From Aquila chrysaetos chrysaetos (Eukaryota; Chordata; Aves; Accipitriformes; Accipitridae), in assembly GCF_900496995.4 (NCBI RefSeq), contig NC_044024.1, positions 12,216,698 to 12,280,697 on the forward strand: a stretch of DNA of 64,000 nt, read 5' to 3'. Below the pieces are notes generated by a model that made no database searches, was not told the DNA's origin, and saw only the letters and a program-made list of their open reading frames with translations. This document shows positions 39,893 through 53,340 of the stretch, piece after piece. How positions within the stretch are numbered: the stretch's first letter is position 1; the number at the start of each line of letters is the position of its first letter. The position numbers and the translations under genes were made by a program.

Positions 39893-42800
39893 ACTACGTG
39901 TTTCTTCTTAACTTGACCTGCTTTTTGCACTGTAGGCCCTTGAGGATCTGTGTCCTTTAGGCTCTGATTACAATGAAGGTGCCATCCCTCTCCCATGCTC
40001 TAGTATCAGAGGTGGGCGAGGGAAACGGTGAAGCTGGACCTCGTGCCACAGCAGCTGTGGACGGGTGTGAGGGAGAGGTGGGGTACAAGCAGTATGGCCC
40101 AACACGTGTAGTCCCAGGGCTGGGCTGCGGCCGCAAATGCTCTGTGTGTACTAGCAGCCACCTTGTATGTTTGATGGGGTCAGTGCTTGTGTGGGACAGT
40201 GCTGCTGCGAAGAGCCCAGGTCTCATAAGAAATTGGTGCCTGACATAGGAGGTGTCTGTCCTGTGCAAAGCAATGGGAGACCCACTGGCCCTTGGACTGT
40301 CTGCCGGAGGAGATGCAAAACCAAGGTGTTGGGTGTTTGCGGACACGGGGTCCTGTTACAGTCTTAGACTGGTGGGCCCAGTCCCCTGACCATGTCCCAG
40401 CTTGGATAACTCAATTCTGACCCCATAAAAGTCCTCAGCCAACTGCTGTGGTCTGTTCCTCATCTTCCACCCCAAAAACTTGTGTAGAGTGGTTGAGTGT
40501 TTTTTAAACTGCTGGTGGGTTTTCTTTTCTTCCTTGTGCAACTGCTCTTTGATGGAGGTAGTACTGCCGGTTCTCCTGTGCCATAGCCCCTGCTCTAGGA
40601 GGTATGGAGCCAGAGGACCCAGGAGCTCCCATCCCTGCAGCTGCTGCTGTGCCACCATCTCCTCGGCTCCCATCCTGCTGGAGGCATTTCAGCAGTGGGT
40701 TTGCAAATGTTCAGATCCAAAGTGATTGTAAGAGCGTTGCTGAGGTCTGGACTTATCCAAGAGCTTGGCTCTTTCCCAGAGAGATTTAAATGGGAAACCT
40801 CCTCATGGTGACTCTCTGGATTATAAGACCTCGTACCAACAGTGGTAGCACCAGACAGGCCATGGAAGATTGCCCATTTGGGCAGCAGTAGGTATTTGTT
40901 AGATTGCCAATGCCAGAGGGTAGGATTGCTCCCAGGTCTGCTGCCAAGCTGTAACTTCAGCAATGGTGCAAGAACACAGGTGAGGGGAATTCTTGGCCCA
41001 GGCCCAGAAGCTCTTTAGCTAAAAGCAAGCCCAGTTCAACAGCTTTGCTGTTTCTTTCCTTCTGTGGAGTTTAGTAACACTTGGATCTGAGGTGACTTTG
41101 AGATACTTTTGGTGGTTCATCCAGCACATCTGCTGGAGTTGTGCTTGCAGGCTCAGGGGGCAATGTTTTGGCATGGCTTAACAGGACCTCTGTGTTCCAC
41201 CTATAAGTAATTGTAGCTGGATCTGCAGGTCATCCAGGTGTCCCAATAGCTTATTTACAGACATCGATGCTTGGGTGTTTTCTGCCTGCAACTGCATCTA
41301 GCATCCGTGACTGTAAATCTGGCAGCTGGACATTGACTAATAAATAACTGTCCCACAAGTAATTGCAGGTCTGAACCTGTGCCTGATAGCTGAGCTGAGG
41401 AGAGTACTGAGATTTATTGCAGATGAGAGCCAGGATGGTGTGGTGGGCTTGGCATGCTATGCCGTGCTGTGGCAGCGTGTACGTAAGGGATGGGAGCACT
41501 GGTGCAGGGGTGGTTCCTGTGGCTTGTGGCTCAGGGATGTGGTCAAGGTTACCAGGGGACCTTACACAACAGGCCTGTATAGGGAGGCTCCTGCTGTGTG
41601 ACTCGTGCCAGGAAAGTAAGTAAATCGTTTGGCTGGTTTCTCTTCTCTGACAGGTGCAAACATGTTTTGGAGAAAGCTTATGGTTGGCTTTTTTTTAAGC
41701 TTTATTTTAGGGTGAGAAGGGCTGACCATTTGGGGGACACACCACCTTCCATGTGCGGATTGAAGGTGTTTGGAGGAGAGGTGATCAGACTGTATGTGTT
41801 CTCAAAGGCTAATTATTGGCAGGTTGTAGGGGATGCAATATGACTTTTACGTGAGGCATAAATCCTAGTGTAAATCTGGAAACGATGACCCGTAAAATGC
41901 ATATTTTAATAAACTCCGTGTGTTCTGGATGTGTTCTTCTGCCAACCGTGGAGTCTGATCCTAGTATCCCAGTGGATGGGAACAAGTAAGATTTATTCCT
42001 TCGGCAGCAGGACCCTGACCTGGTGCTGGATGTCTCAGCCACACATGCTTATTTAATCGGAGGCTGGCTTACTGACATCTCTAGAGCTACAGGCCGTTTG
42101 GCCTGCTGGTGTAAAACACGCAGGCCAGCCACCCTGGCTGGGGGTGATCTGGAGGAGGAGGGTTTCTGGTTAATGCCATTCCTGTTGGGGTGTGATGCTT
42201 TTATTTATTTCCTTTCTCTCTTCCCTGCTTCCTCCTCCTGGCTCTTCTTTGTCCCAGGGCAGCACATGTGGTAGGGCTGGGTGTCTCCTAGGGTCACTGC
42301 CACAACAACGTTCATGGAAAATAAAGTGTCTTGTGCAATATGGTGCTCGAGGGAGCTGTGAGGGAGCGGCTCCTGGAGTTCCCATGTGGCTTTTGAAGGC
42401 AACTGCAGGCAGGGAGCAAAAGGAGAGGTGGAAGGAGGACACATGCTGCTGCAGGAGCTCCTGGTCTGTGAGCTGTCCCCAGTGCTGGGGTCTGTGGCGT
42501 GGGGACAAGAGCACGGTGATGCATCCCGTGCTCCTGGGTGCTCACCCAGGAAGGACCCAATGCTGCCAGCAGCCCTGGCCAAGGCTGCAAAAATTCCGTT
42601 TCTTCTTCTGGGCTCCTTGCTGTCCAGGTTTTCAGTGAGATCAGAACAAGTGGAATTTAAGGCTTTGGAGGAAAAAAAAAAAGGTAAAGCTTTGATAGCA
42701 AGGGACTCCAGTGCTGGTGCTTTCAGACCAGCCCTGCGCATGGTGCAGGACTCTATGTGCATGGCAGGGACTGATCCAGCCTCAGCCACTGCAAGGGGCC

Positions 42801-44973
42801 AGATGCTGGAGGAAGGGGGTAAAAATTAACCTCTTCCTTATTGCCTTGGGGATGCAAATTTTTTGCTAACTGGTCATTAGAATGACTTTGTGAACAAAAT
42901 ATGAGGGCAGAAATTGGTGAAAGATGCATTTCATGATCATTTCAAACTCTGCATCTCTCTTCACCAGGACTCCAGAGCAGCATGTTTGGTCTCCTGTTCC
43001 CTGTGCATGAGAAGAGGTAACTGGATGGGAGGGTGTTAAAATGTGGCTACTTCTGCAAATTTCCCATCATAGCAGTAGCTGTGGCACAGCCTGTGAAGCA
43101 GGGAAATAGTCACCAGCTTTGTTTTTCCCTAGGGCAGAGGCCTGGGAGGGGAGCAGAAGATGTTGGCCCAGGAGGCAATGCCAGTGCATTCCCTCATGCA
43201 GCAGGACCTGAGCCCAGCTGGGGCTCTGCTACCTGTGCCTGTCCCTGAGTGGGCAGTGATCCTTCCCCAAGGTTTGCTGGGGACTCGGGAGCTGCCGGAC
43301 CCAGAGCTGCTCAGGATGGCTGCAATCTCCAGCTGGGCTCTGCCCGAGAGATGTCTGGGGTCCCTCCAGCCACCAAAGAGGTGACAGAGGGAGAAGGGGA
43401 CGTGTGGGTGGGGAAATGGAGCATCCCTGAGCAGCACATTTCCCTCCTCCCCTTTTATCCCCCAGACACAAAGCTGGCTGCTATTAACTCCTCTGAAGTG
43501 CGCCTTGCTGCTTCGGGCATCGAGGATGCTCAGGGGATGGGCGTGCTGTTGTGACGAGACGCACGCACGCGTGTGTACCCTCCCTGCGCACCGCTGCTGC
43601 CCGGGCACCTCACCTGCTTCTCTGCTTAGGCAGGGGAGAAGGGCAGGAGTGCACGCAGCTTGTGCTAGCTTTGCTTTGCAGCTCTACATGTGTTTTAAAA
43701 GCCTGAGTCTCCGGACTCGGAGACAGCTTGGGAGGCTCCCGGGGCAGGGATGCTCCCCAGCCACCCCTGCTAGCCCACGTTAGGCAGCAGCCAAGTGTTG
43801 AAGGCTTCGGGAGACGCCAGGCTCGTAAGTAGACAGTGGTAGATTCTTGGCAGTGACTCTGCTGCCCCAGGGAGGTGGCTTGGTCGGGCTTGCATGACTG
43901 TCCCTGTGTGTGCAGCGTGGATGTAGTCTTTGTGTGTTGGTAGAGGTGTACAAGGCATTGCCTTGTCCAAGCAGAGCCTTGGCCATGGGCTGCACTGTGT
44001 GAGAGCATGAGTGTGTTGTCTCCAGGAACCTGCCTTATCCATGCATTGTGGGTATGGAGGGCATACTGTGCCCTGGGGGGGAGCAGGCAGGGCGGCCAGA
44101 GTGGGAGTACGTGATCTAGGTAGGGCTGGGCAATGCCTGTGTGCCTTTGTGTCCACGCATGTGCAAGTCTGTGTTTCTGTGAGGTGCTTTTGCATGGTGC
44201 GATCTATACTAGGGTGCAGCAGAACAGTGAGGGCTGCATGGGATGCTGGAGCTGGGTAAGACCCGTGGGCATCTCTCACTTTTTAGATAAACCCTGATGA
44301 AATTCCACACTTAACAGCTCCACAGCAGCCTCCACGTATTAATGTAGGGTCTTCTCTGATGCTCTCTGAAACCAGATGGTAGCTCTTGCCATCAGGAACC
44401 TCAGCAAGGGTCTTTTTAAATAGAAAACATTAATTTCCAATGCAGGGGAGATTGCTGTGGTGACGAGAGGTGGGACTCTCTGGGCAGACCACCAGTAGGT
44501 TGCAGTGCCCTGGGGAAGGGAGATGGTTGCTCAGGTGCAAACACCCTTGTACATGCAAAGTCTACCCCATGCTGCTGCACAGCATCATCTCCCTGCCAGG
44601 GCTGGCCTTGTGCTTACATTCCTTATGGGTCTATTTTTTTGTCCTCGGGCAGGCAGTGGTGCCGAGAGCCGTGGGCTTGTTGTTATGGCACAGCTCACTG
44701 GCAATGCTGTTGCCCCGGCAATGGCTGAGGAGCCTGAACAATGAGGAGAGCATCTTTCATGGGCCACAGGCAGATGTGGGATCTCTTGGAGAGGGTGAAA
44801 TGCTCCGCAGGACTCTTACTGCAGCATCAGCGACAGCTGGTGGTGGAAAACATGGCGTGGGCACATCCCATGGCGTTTGACCTTCTTTTCCTATGCTGTG
44901 CTGTATCTCTGTGTTCAAACCACGTGGTGTGTCCTGCATGGCTCTTCCTGTGGCTGTTTTCTGCTCTTTGCAG
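39893..44973. other. Intergenic region between FATE1 and CNGA2
   Basis: About 5 kb with no gene recognised. Open frames on both strands are short and overlapping, without domains. It includes a possible Olf-1/EBF motif at 44506-44517, listed separately. Non-coding 5' exons of CNGA2 may lie here. Confidence 0.45.
44506..44517 (-). promoter_or_regulatory. Olf-1/EBF-like motif upstream of CNGA2
   Basis: The minus strand reads TTCCCCAGGGCA, which matches 11 of 12 positions of the Olf-1/EBF consensus YTCCCYRGGGAR. Olf-1 sites are known in promoters of olfactory transduction genes, including the mammalian olfactory CNG channel. It lies about 510 bases before the CNGA2 start codon. A single degenerate match in GC-rich DNA is weak evidence. 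Confidence 0.3.
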
Positions 44974-45034
44974 GCCTCTGGGCCAGGGTGTGTGCCCATG
45001 GTCTCCTCGCATGGAGGATGACTGCCAAGAGTAA
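44974..45034 (+). promoter_or_regulatory. CNGA2 leader with two short uORFs touching the start codon
   Basis: A strong acceptor (TTTTCTGCTCTTTGCAG) ends at 44973, so the first coding exon probably runs 44974-45130. Before the main ATG (45018) there are two others. The ATG at 44998 reads MVSSHGG and stops at TGA 45019-45021, which overlaps the main start as ATGA. The ATG at 45011 reads MEDDCQE and stops at TAA 45032-45034. Both are out of frame with the channel. The main start is fixed by the [14 protein letters not shown] match to the human MTEKTNGVKSSPAN terminus. Confidence 0.6.
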
Positions 45035-48000
45035 TGGTCTGCGCAGCTCACCAGCCAACTGCCATCCCTGCCCACCCACCCAAGCCCGAGAGGATGGTGA
45101 CACAGAGGGGACGGGGCTCAGCATCAGGAGGTCAGGCTTGTCCCTGGTTTGGTTGAGGGAGGCAGCGGTGGGGCAGGGGAGAGGAGGGCCAGTTCGGTGT
45201 GTCTGCCGAGACCTGGCATGGTCCTCAGTTGCCTGCTTCCTCCACCTCATCTGGCTGTGGGCAGGTGCCATGATGGCAAGGTGTGGCTGTGAACCCCCTT
45301 TTCCCCACTGCAGGACCGGCTCAACCCAGGATGACACCTCCTCAGAGCTGCAGAGAGGGGGTCCTCCGGATGCGGGGGAGCAGCCGGCTGCCCCCGCTTT
45401 CCAAGGCAGACAAGCCTTGGCCAGGTACCTGTGTGTGCTGCTGGCCTGGGGTGAGCCTGAGCCTTTTGTGCCTGGCTTTGTCACTGGGGGCTTGCATGGG
45501 TTCAGGATCCTCTCCTGCTGTATGGCATTCAAGGGTTGCAGGGACCAGTGTCTGTGAATGCTGCTCTGTGTGCCCTGGTGCCCGCAGAGAGGGCTGCGGG
45601 AAGAGACAGCTCCATCACCTCTGGGGCCCCGGGAGGGCTCGGGGGCTCCTTTCCCTTGCAGGCAGCCTCACTCTGCCCCAGTCACCCACACATTCCTCAT
45701 GTCCCTGTGGGAATGGCAGCAGAATTGGGGAAGGAGCTGTGGGACTCTGCCAGGGTGGGCTCTCTTGCTCGTGTATTCTTGGTCCCAGACCATCACTACA
45801 AGGGGGGAAAAAGGAAATGTTTGGACTTGAGAGGAAGCTGTGAGAGTTTTCTCAGCTGTAACCCCCACTTGCTCTCAAGCTTTTGCTTCTCCTTGCTCCA
45901 CAGACACCTCCTGACTCTGCCTCTCTCCCCTGTCCAGGATAGTCCGACTGGTGCTGGTGCTGAGGGACTGGGCCAACAAGAGCTTGCATGAGGAGCAGCA
46001 AAGGCCAGACCCCTTCCTCGAGCGCTTCCAGGGCCCTGAGCTCCAGACAGTGGCTGCAGGTGCTGGGAACGATCTAGAGGATGAGGAGACCGAGGAGGAA
46101 AACAAAAAGTAGGGTCCCTTTCCTGTGGCCTCAGCCGCCCTTGGCTGGAGATCAGCTGTGCACAGTGCTCGGGGGCTCCCAGCAGTGATGGCTAATGGAG
46201 GTGGATGAGGATGGGAAAGGGGGAGGTAGGATGCAGTAGTGAGAAAGGTCCTCCCTGCCCTCTCCAGCCACTGTCCTGGCAGCCAGCCTGGCTTTGCTGG
46301 GCTGTTGTGCAGGCACACAGGACCTGGTAGTCTGTCCCTGCGGAAAAGACCTGGCCTGTCCCTCACCTGTGTGGTCTTCCTCCCCTGGTCCATGCCCTGG
46401 TAGGAAAGACACATTGCATGGCTTGTGACAGCTAGCAGACCTCCCCATTTTCAGAGCAGTTCAACACTAGGGTTGGCATTTGGAACCAGCCCTGGGTCTG
46501 TAAAGAGATGCACCTTCAGCTTGTGCGTATGAGGAGCTGGGGACAAGCCAAGGGATGTGGGGTCTCTGCCCAGGAGACCACAGCAAGTACAAACGCATGG
46601 GATTTGCCAGTCTCATTCATCATCTGCAGGATGAAGGGAGATGAGGGGAGTGCATTTGCTGCCCATGCCCCGCCAAGAGCAGACACTGTGACGGCAGCTT
46701 TCTGTAAAGGCTCTTTCATATCCAGCCCTTTCATCTCCTCAGCTCATGCTCCTGGTGAAAAGTAATAACCTGGCTTTTCTTCTGCTGGCTAATTAAAGGG
46801 CAAAGCTCGTGGACTACTCTGGACCCTACCATTATACATGGTAATTAAAACACCAAGAAATAATTGTTTTCTGTAGGAGAAAAATATCTGAGCCTTGTAT
46901 CTGAGTCTTTACTAGTCACGGAAAAAAACATTCTGCCCTGTGAGATTAAGGGGAGCTTGTTAATTATCAGAGGGAGCTGAAGCATGCTGTGAAAGGGCTG
47001 CTTGGTGCCAGTGGGCTCCTGGGGAGACGGCGGTAACTTCTTACCTGCGGAGCTGAGGACCTACAAAACAGCAGAAGAGCCCTGAGTCTGGTAACTCTGA
47101 ACATGAGCTGCTGTTCATGGTCATGGGAGCCTCCACAGTTGCAGGCTCAGGTGCAAAGCCTTTGGGAAGAGGCAGATGATTACTCCCTCTTCCTGGGTTA
47201 ACCCAGAGCCCTGGTTTTCCAGCCCTGGGTCTGCTGTCAAGCGTAACGTCAGTGACTCTGGCCACCTGCCGTGGGCAGTACTGGTGATTTAAAGCTGAAA
47301 TTACCAATGTAATTAAACACCGTTATTGAGGTTATTAGTGCTTGTGGGTGTTAGAACAGTACTGGCTGGCTGCAGGTGAGTCAGTGCTTCCCGTTTGTTG
47401 ATGCTGTACGCCCCAGGGAGCAGAGAGTCCCTTTCTCAAAAAACATTTAAGTCGTACTTTCTGAGCAAAAGATAAGCACTTTTAATGGGGAGGTTGGACC
47501 ATCTGCTTGCCTGTGGCTGTACCCAGAGCGAATGTGAAGGACTGCCGCTGGCTTTGCACCGAGTACCGCCCCACACTCTCCGGGCAATGCAGGTGCTGCT
47601 GCCTGTGCCGCTGGGGAAGGAGACTTCAAGGCAGAGGTTTTGCTTTTGAAGCTGTCTGAAGCAGTGGGGTAGACAGGGGGAATCCGTTGGCAAGTGGGTT
47701 GTTTTTTTCCTATCACTGGAGGGAGTTTTGCATGTTCAAAAGCTGGAAGGGAGGGAGGGAGGGAGAGGAAGAGGGAGTTTTGCCCTACCACGCTGCAGCA
47801 GCTAAGCCTATCAGCCTAGCTGCAGAGTTTCTCTTTCCTGGCTTCTCCAGTGAGATCTGGTGACTGCAGCACACACATCTTATCTCAGAGTCCCAAGATG
47901 AGCAGGATCAAACACTTTGGAGCAGTTCAGAGGCTGGACCCAGGACTGAGCAGACTGCAGGCAGGCAGCTGCGAGCAGCATTGTGATGGCAGCCTTGCAA

Positions 48001-51000
48001 TGCCAGCTGCCCCCCTGGGTTGCTGCTCTGGGGTTTGGGCATTCCCTCCTGGTGCTCCCACTGATCTGCAGCACACTTTCCTTCCTGCTCTAATCTTTTC
48101 TTAAGATCTATCTGGCACCAATCCATACCTCAACTGGGAGAGGCAATGTCATGTAACAAGAAGTTTTCTGATCACCCTCTTCCATACATCTGTTTCTGGC
48201 TCTGCCACTGGGGTGCTGTGTGCATGTAGGCCACCTGCTTTGCCTTACAGTCCTACAGTTTCCTCTTCTGATACCTTACTGAGCCCAGTTTTGGGAATAA
48301 AGGAGCTTAAACAGTGCTGGACATTTTTGCCTAGCACTGCTGGGATTGGTTTTAGCTTACAGACTGGCACTCAGGCTGCAGCTATGTTTGAGCCAGTCTA
48401 GTGCAAGGGATGAAGGATGTGGCTCGGATGGTTCCCTTCCAACCCTATTTTCTATGCTTAGCCCTTTATTCATACATTGCCAGCTCTGGCTTCTCTCTGC
48501 TTCCAGGAAAAAATGGCAGATCTTTGTGGTGGACCCTGCAGGGGACTGGTATTACCGTTGGCTGGCTGTCATTGCAGTTCCTGTCCTCTATAACTGGTGC
48601 TTGCTCATAGCCAGGTGAGCTGGGAGGTTGTAGGGTCCCTGTCTCCTCTAATCCTCCTGTTCACATGGTTGTTATGGCTCAGCCAGGATCACACAGCTGA
48701 CACTAGTGGTGCTGGGGCTGCTGGGAACCTAAAGGAAAGGGACTCCCCGCTATCACTGTGACTTCTGCAGTGCAAAGGCAGAGCATCCGTTCTGTGGCCC
48801 TGGTTGGAAAGGACCATGATCTCTGGGTAAAGCTGCAAGGTGCATTTGGGAGGTGGTTTCAAGAAGTTGCTTTACCTGCATCAAGGGAGGGCAGATTTTT
48901 CAGAGAAGGGCATTTTAATCTCTAGGAGAAGAGGGGCAAGTGACCAATCTCTGTTGTAGAGTCAGGAGCCTCAGAATCAGCCTATATTCAGCTGTAATAG
49001 CTGGAGATGATAATGGAGATGTGTTGGTCTCATCACCCTATTTTATGACCTTCCTCCAGGGCTTGCTTCAATGACCTGCAAAAGACCTATGTTGTCCTCT
49101 GGCTGGTGTTAGACTACATCTCAGACTCTATCTACATTGGGGACATAGTGATCCACCTGCGCACAGGTAAGCAGAAGCAGCATCCTGGCTTGTGAGGGCT
49201 TTGCTTGAATCCCCTAAAAGTGGAGATAAGCTGCAAGGGAGAGGCCTAAACTACAGGTCCATTAGAAGGAGGATTTTGTCTACCTTGGCACTCGCTAGTA
49301 TGAAGCAGTCTCCAGAGAAAGAATCTAATTAAAAGATCTGAGAAACGAAGTAAGTTTCAGAATGAAAGATTAATCATCCCAGCTTTCAACTTCACCTTTG
49401 AATAATTGTACAAAATTACCTGCATTACTATTAGTATTCGGGCATGGTTGAAGGTCTGTATCTCTGATTTTGCATCAGTTCAGCTAATGAATTACCTACA
49501 CGGAAAAATGGTAGAATTTAATGTTCTTGGAACATGGCAGGTGGCTGTACGTTTTCTGTTGGAACTGCAATAATTCATGATCTGGAGGATGGAAACCTTT
49601 GTGTCCCCATTTCTTCGTGGCAACAGACTCCCTTAGTGATATCTTTAGGTGGCTTTTGCCAGATGAAGGGCTTGAGTGATAACAAAAGCCTGTAAACTGA
49701 GTACATCAGGTGGAACTGGTAGTACTTGGATGATCTTGTGTATATATGCACACATGTGCATGGCATACCATAAAATGTTTCTCAGAAGTGCTTGCAAAGC
49801 CTGCAGAAGAGTTGAACATAAGGCAAGATAATTCTATCATTTGCTTCTCTGTTAGGTTTCTTGGAACAGGGCCTCCTGGTTAAGGACCTGAAGAAGTTAC
49901 GGGATAACTACATCCACACCTTACAGTTCAAGCTGGATGTTATGTCCATCCTGCCCACAGACCTGGCATACTTTGTTGTGGGATTACACTGCCCTGAATT
50001 GCGTTTCAACAGGCTACTGCACTTTTCCCGCATGTTTGAATTCTTTGATAGGACTGAGACCAGAACCAGCCACCCTAACATCTTCCGCATCAGCAACTTG
50101 GTTCTTTACATCCTGGTCATCATCCACTGGAATGCATGCATTTATTACGCCATCTCCAAGGCCATAGGCTTTGGAGCAGACACCTGGGTCTATCCCAACA
50201 TCACAGACCCTGAATATGGGTATCTGACCCGGGAGTACATCTACTGTCTCTACTGGTCTACGTTGACTTTGACTACCATTGGAGAGACCCCTCCCCCAGT
50301 GCGTGATGAAGAGTACCTCTTTGTGATCTTCGATTTCCTCATCGGTGTCCTCATCTTTGCCACCATTGTGGGGAATGTGGGATCCATGATATCCAAAATG
50401 AATGCCACTAGGGCAGAGTTCCAGGCAAAAATTGATGCCATCAAACACTACATGCAGTTCCGCAAGGTGAGCAAAGACATGGAAACCAAAGTCATCAAGT
50501 GGTTTGACTACCTCTGGACCAACAAGAAGGCAGTAGATGAACGGGAAGTCCTCAAGAATCTCCCTGATAAGTTAAGGGCAGAGATTGCCATCAACGTTCA
50601 CCTGGAGACACTGAAGAAAGTGAGGATTTTCCAGGACTGTGAGGCAGGTCTACTGGTGGAGCTGGTGCTGAAGCTTCGCCCTCAGGTGTTCAGCCCAGGG
50701 GATTACGTTTGCCGGAAAGGAGACGTTGGGAAAGAGATGTACATCATCAAAGAGGGGAAGCTGGCTGTGGTGGCAGATGATGGAATGACACAGTATGCTT
50801 TGCTCACTGCAGGAGGCTGCTTTGGTGAGATCAGCATCCTCAACATTAAAGGGAGCAAAATGGGCAACAGGCGCACAGCCAACATTCGTAGCTTGGGCTA
50901 CTCTGATCTCTTCTGCCTGTCAAAGGAAGATCTTATGGAAGCAGTCACAGAGTATCCTGATGCCAAAAAGGTCTTGGAGGACCGTGGCCGGGAGATCCTG

Positions 51001-51279
51001 ATCAAGGAAGGGCTGCTGGATGAGTCAGCTGCAGAGGCAAGCACGGAAGTGATTAGCATGGAGGAGAAGCTGGACAGGCTGGCCTTGAACCTGGACACAC
51101 TGCACACCCGCATTGGCCGGCTCCTGACAGAGTACAATGATGCCCAGATGAAGCTCAAGCAGCGCATCACTGTTCTGGAGTCCAAGATGAGGCAGCAGGA
51201 TCTGGAGGACTTCTTCTCTGATAGTTCAGACAGTCTGCTTGAGGATGAGGAGAAAGATTTACCTGGTGAGACGCAATGA
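45018..51279 (+). CDS. CNGA2: Cyclic nucleotide-gated channel alpha 2 (olfactory CNG channel), six coding exons
   Basis: This is the main subunit of the cAMP-gated cation channel of olfactory cilia. Coding exons: 45018-45130, 45314-45424, 45938-46108, 48507-48614, 49060-49166, 49856-51279, with consensus borders and continuous phase, giving 677 residues (human 664). The N-terminus contains DDTSSELQR and [16 protein letters not shown] (76-91), the calmodulin-binding helix region, where the usual aromatic anchor just before it is replaced. [10 protein letters not shown] opens S1. The pore has TTIGETPPP with the ion-binding Glu at about residue 347. S6 ([18 protein letters not shown]), the C-linker, and the cyclic-nucleotide-binding domain with FGEISIL (526-532) and NRRTA (Arg/Thr ligand contacts) follow. 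A C-terminal leucine-zipper coiled coil and acidic tail end the protein. The last exon encodes two thirds of it, as in mammalian CNG genes. Confidence 0.97.
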
Positions 51280-53340
51280 GGGGATGCAGAGATCAGCTAG
51301 ATGATGTCTGGCCTTGTGCTGAGACAGTGTTTGCTATTTCACGAGGCAGATCCTGTGACTTCTCTCAGGTCCTTAGCACTGCTGCTGCCACTGCCTTGAT
51401 GGCAGCTCCTTAGATGGCTCCAAATCAGGTGATGCTCCTCCTCTGGCTTGTCCCTTTTCTTGTTGCCTTGATCTGAGACCTTGGACTTGGATCACTAAAA
51501 AGAGGAGAATGGCTAATGCCACTGCTAACATTTCCTTCCAGCTTCTGCAAAAGTTCTGTGCCCATCACACCTCCTTCCTCCTATTTGCCTTAATAGAAAG
51601 TGGGACATGAACCTTGCATGGAGGGGTACCTGGACATGCTGACCTCCCACGTATGTTGAGAAGACACAGACTCATAGTGGACTGAGCCTGCCATGTGCCA
51701 CCTACCCATCCACACAGGGACAAAGGAGGAGATGGGCTTTGGAAGATGCCGCATTCCTCGCAGATAACAAAACCACCCCAACGACAGAGACCGAAACACA
51801 AGCCAGATATTTACAAATGCATTTTGGTTTGGGCCTTTGTAACTCGCTTTAGGTAAATAGTCTTCACTGAGTGTCTGCAGACACCCAGTCTGTACTGAGA
51901 GACTCCTTACCTGCAAAATACTAAAAATCAACTAAGACGGCCCAATCTGTGCCTCTTATATCTGCAAATGGAGAGGCTTGTCTGGGTCACTGTCACTACC
52001 TAGGTCATCTCCACCACCCACACTGAGGCTGGACATCTAGCTGGAAGGGCAGGCAGCTTCCATCTTCCTGCCTGCCTTTTTTCCCCCTGCTATATTTGGT
52101 GCTGTCAAATGGCACTCAGTACCCCAAGCACTGCACCTTCCGGGGGGACAGCATTCCCAAGGCCTCCCACTGTGGAGGCAGCATGATTTCTATTTGGGCT
52201 ATGGATGTCTTGGATAAGTACAATACAGAGGTAAAGACGGCGGCTCGCTGGCCCGACAGAGCCTGTTGTGCTTTGTGCAGAAGGAAGACAGTAATTGTCT
52301 CTCATCCAGCTAATGATGGCCAGATGTGCCAGGAAGGGTTTGACTGAAATGAGACATTTTTAAGGAACAAAGCAGTGGTGGGACCCTACTGTGCCTGTAT
52401 TTGCTTGGCTGTGGGTAGCTCAGAGAGAGAGTGCAGAACACATTTATTTTCTTAGGCAGGAGGTTTCCTTGTACTCAGTGGGAGTTTGGGGGCTTTGCAG
52501 GCCAGTTGCCTTCTGGAGGAGAAATGAGTGGCAGAGCCAAGGGGACACATGTGCAAGGGTGAAAACACGACACCATCGCATGCGCTGGCAAAGATCTGCC
52601 GGGCTGTGCTGCAGCCCTGCAGGCTCCATGGTGTGAGCAGCTTGTTGGTGAGGGGTGCAGTGCAGGAAAGGCCACCAAAACCCTGCAAGCAACAGCAACC
52701 TCAGCACAAGCAGTAATGCTACCCATGCCTAACAGTACTGCACAGGTGCTGGGACTGGGGCATGCAACCTTAGTGCTTGCTTCTGTCGTGTAGCTTGCCC
52801 CGACCTGCATGTAGGCATCCGGGACCTCCTGCTCCTGCCCACTGGGTCCATGGGGTGGGCTGGGGCTGGTTTCCAAGGAGGAGAATATTTGGTGGAGAAG
52901 GGAATTTTGGAGGAATTCATGTTCTGGGTCAAATTCAGCCAATAGTTTGGCTAAAATAATGGGATGACACATGGGGAGGTATCAACCTGGAAAGGTTTAT
53001 GGTGGAAAACTGAGTGTATTTGCTTTGTCCTTTCTTTTCCCTCCAACGTAAGACTGCCTCTCCCCATTTTGTATGAGAATTTTCCATTTAAAAATAATGG
53101 CCTTGTTTTCTGGAATTGGTGGGGGAGGGAAGGTTAAATTACCAAAATGAGAATTTGGGGTAAGATAAAAAGGTTTTTGTCATCTTTAAATTAAACTGTA
53201 GGGTTTCTGTGTTTCGGGGTTTTTTTTTTTTATTACTAGGATGATTTTGGCTGAATCTGAGGTGGTTTCTGCTCTGCTTTTTCTTATAACACCAAGAGCC
53301 CTGGCTCCCAGCTTTCCCCTTTCCTGTGATTTATCGCTCC
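51280..53340. other. CNGA2 3' UTR and downstream spacer
   Basis: No AATAAA follows the CNGA2 stop closely, so the polyadenylation site is not fixed. An ATTAAA occurs near 53188. Open frames on either strand show no domain. The region becomes AT-rich from about 53050 and then gives way sharply to a CpG island. Confidence 0.4.
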
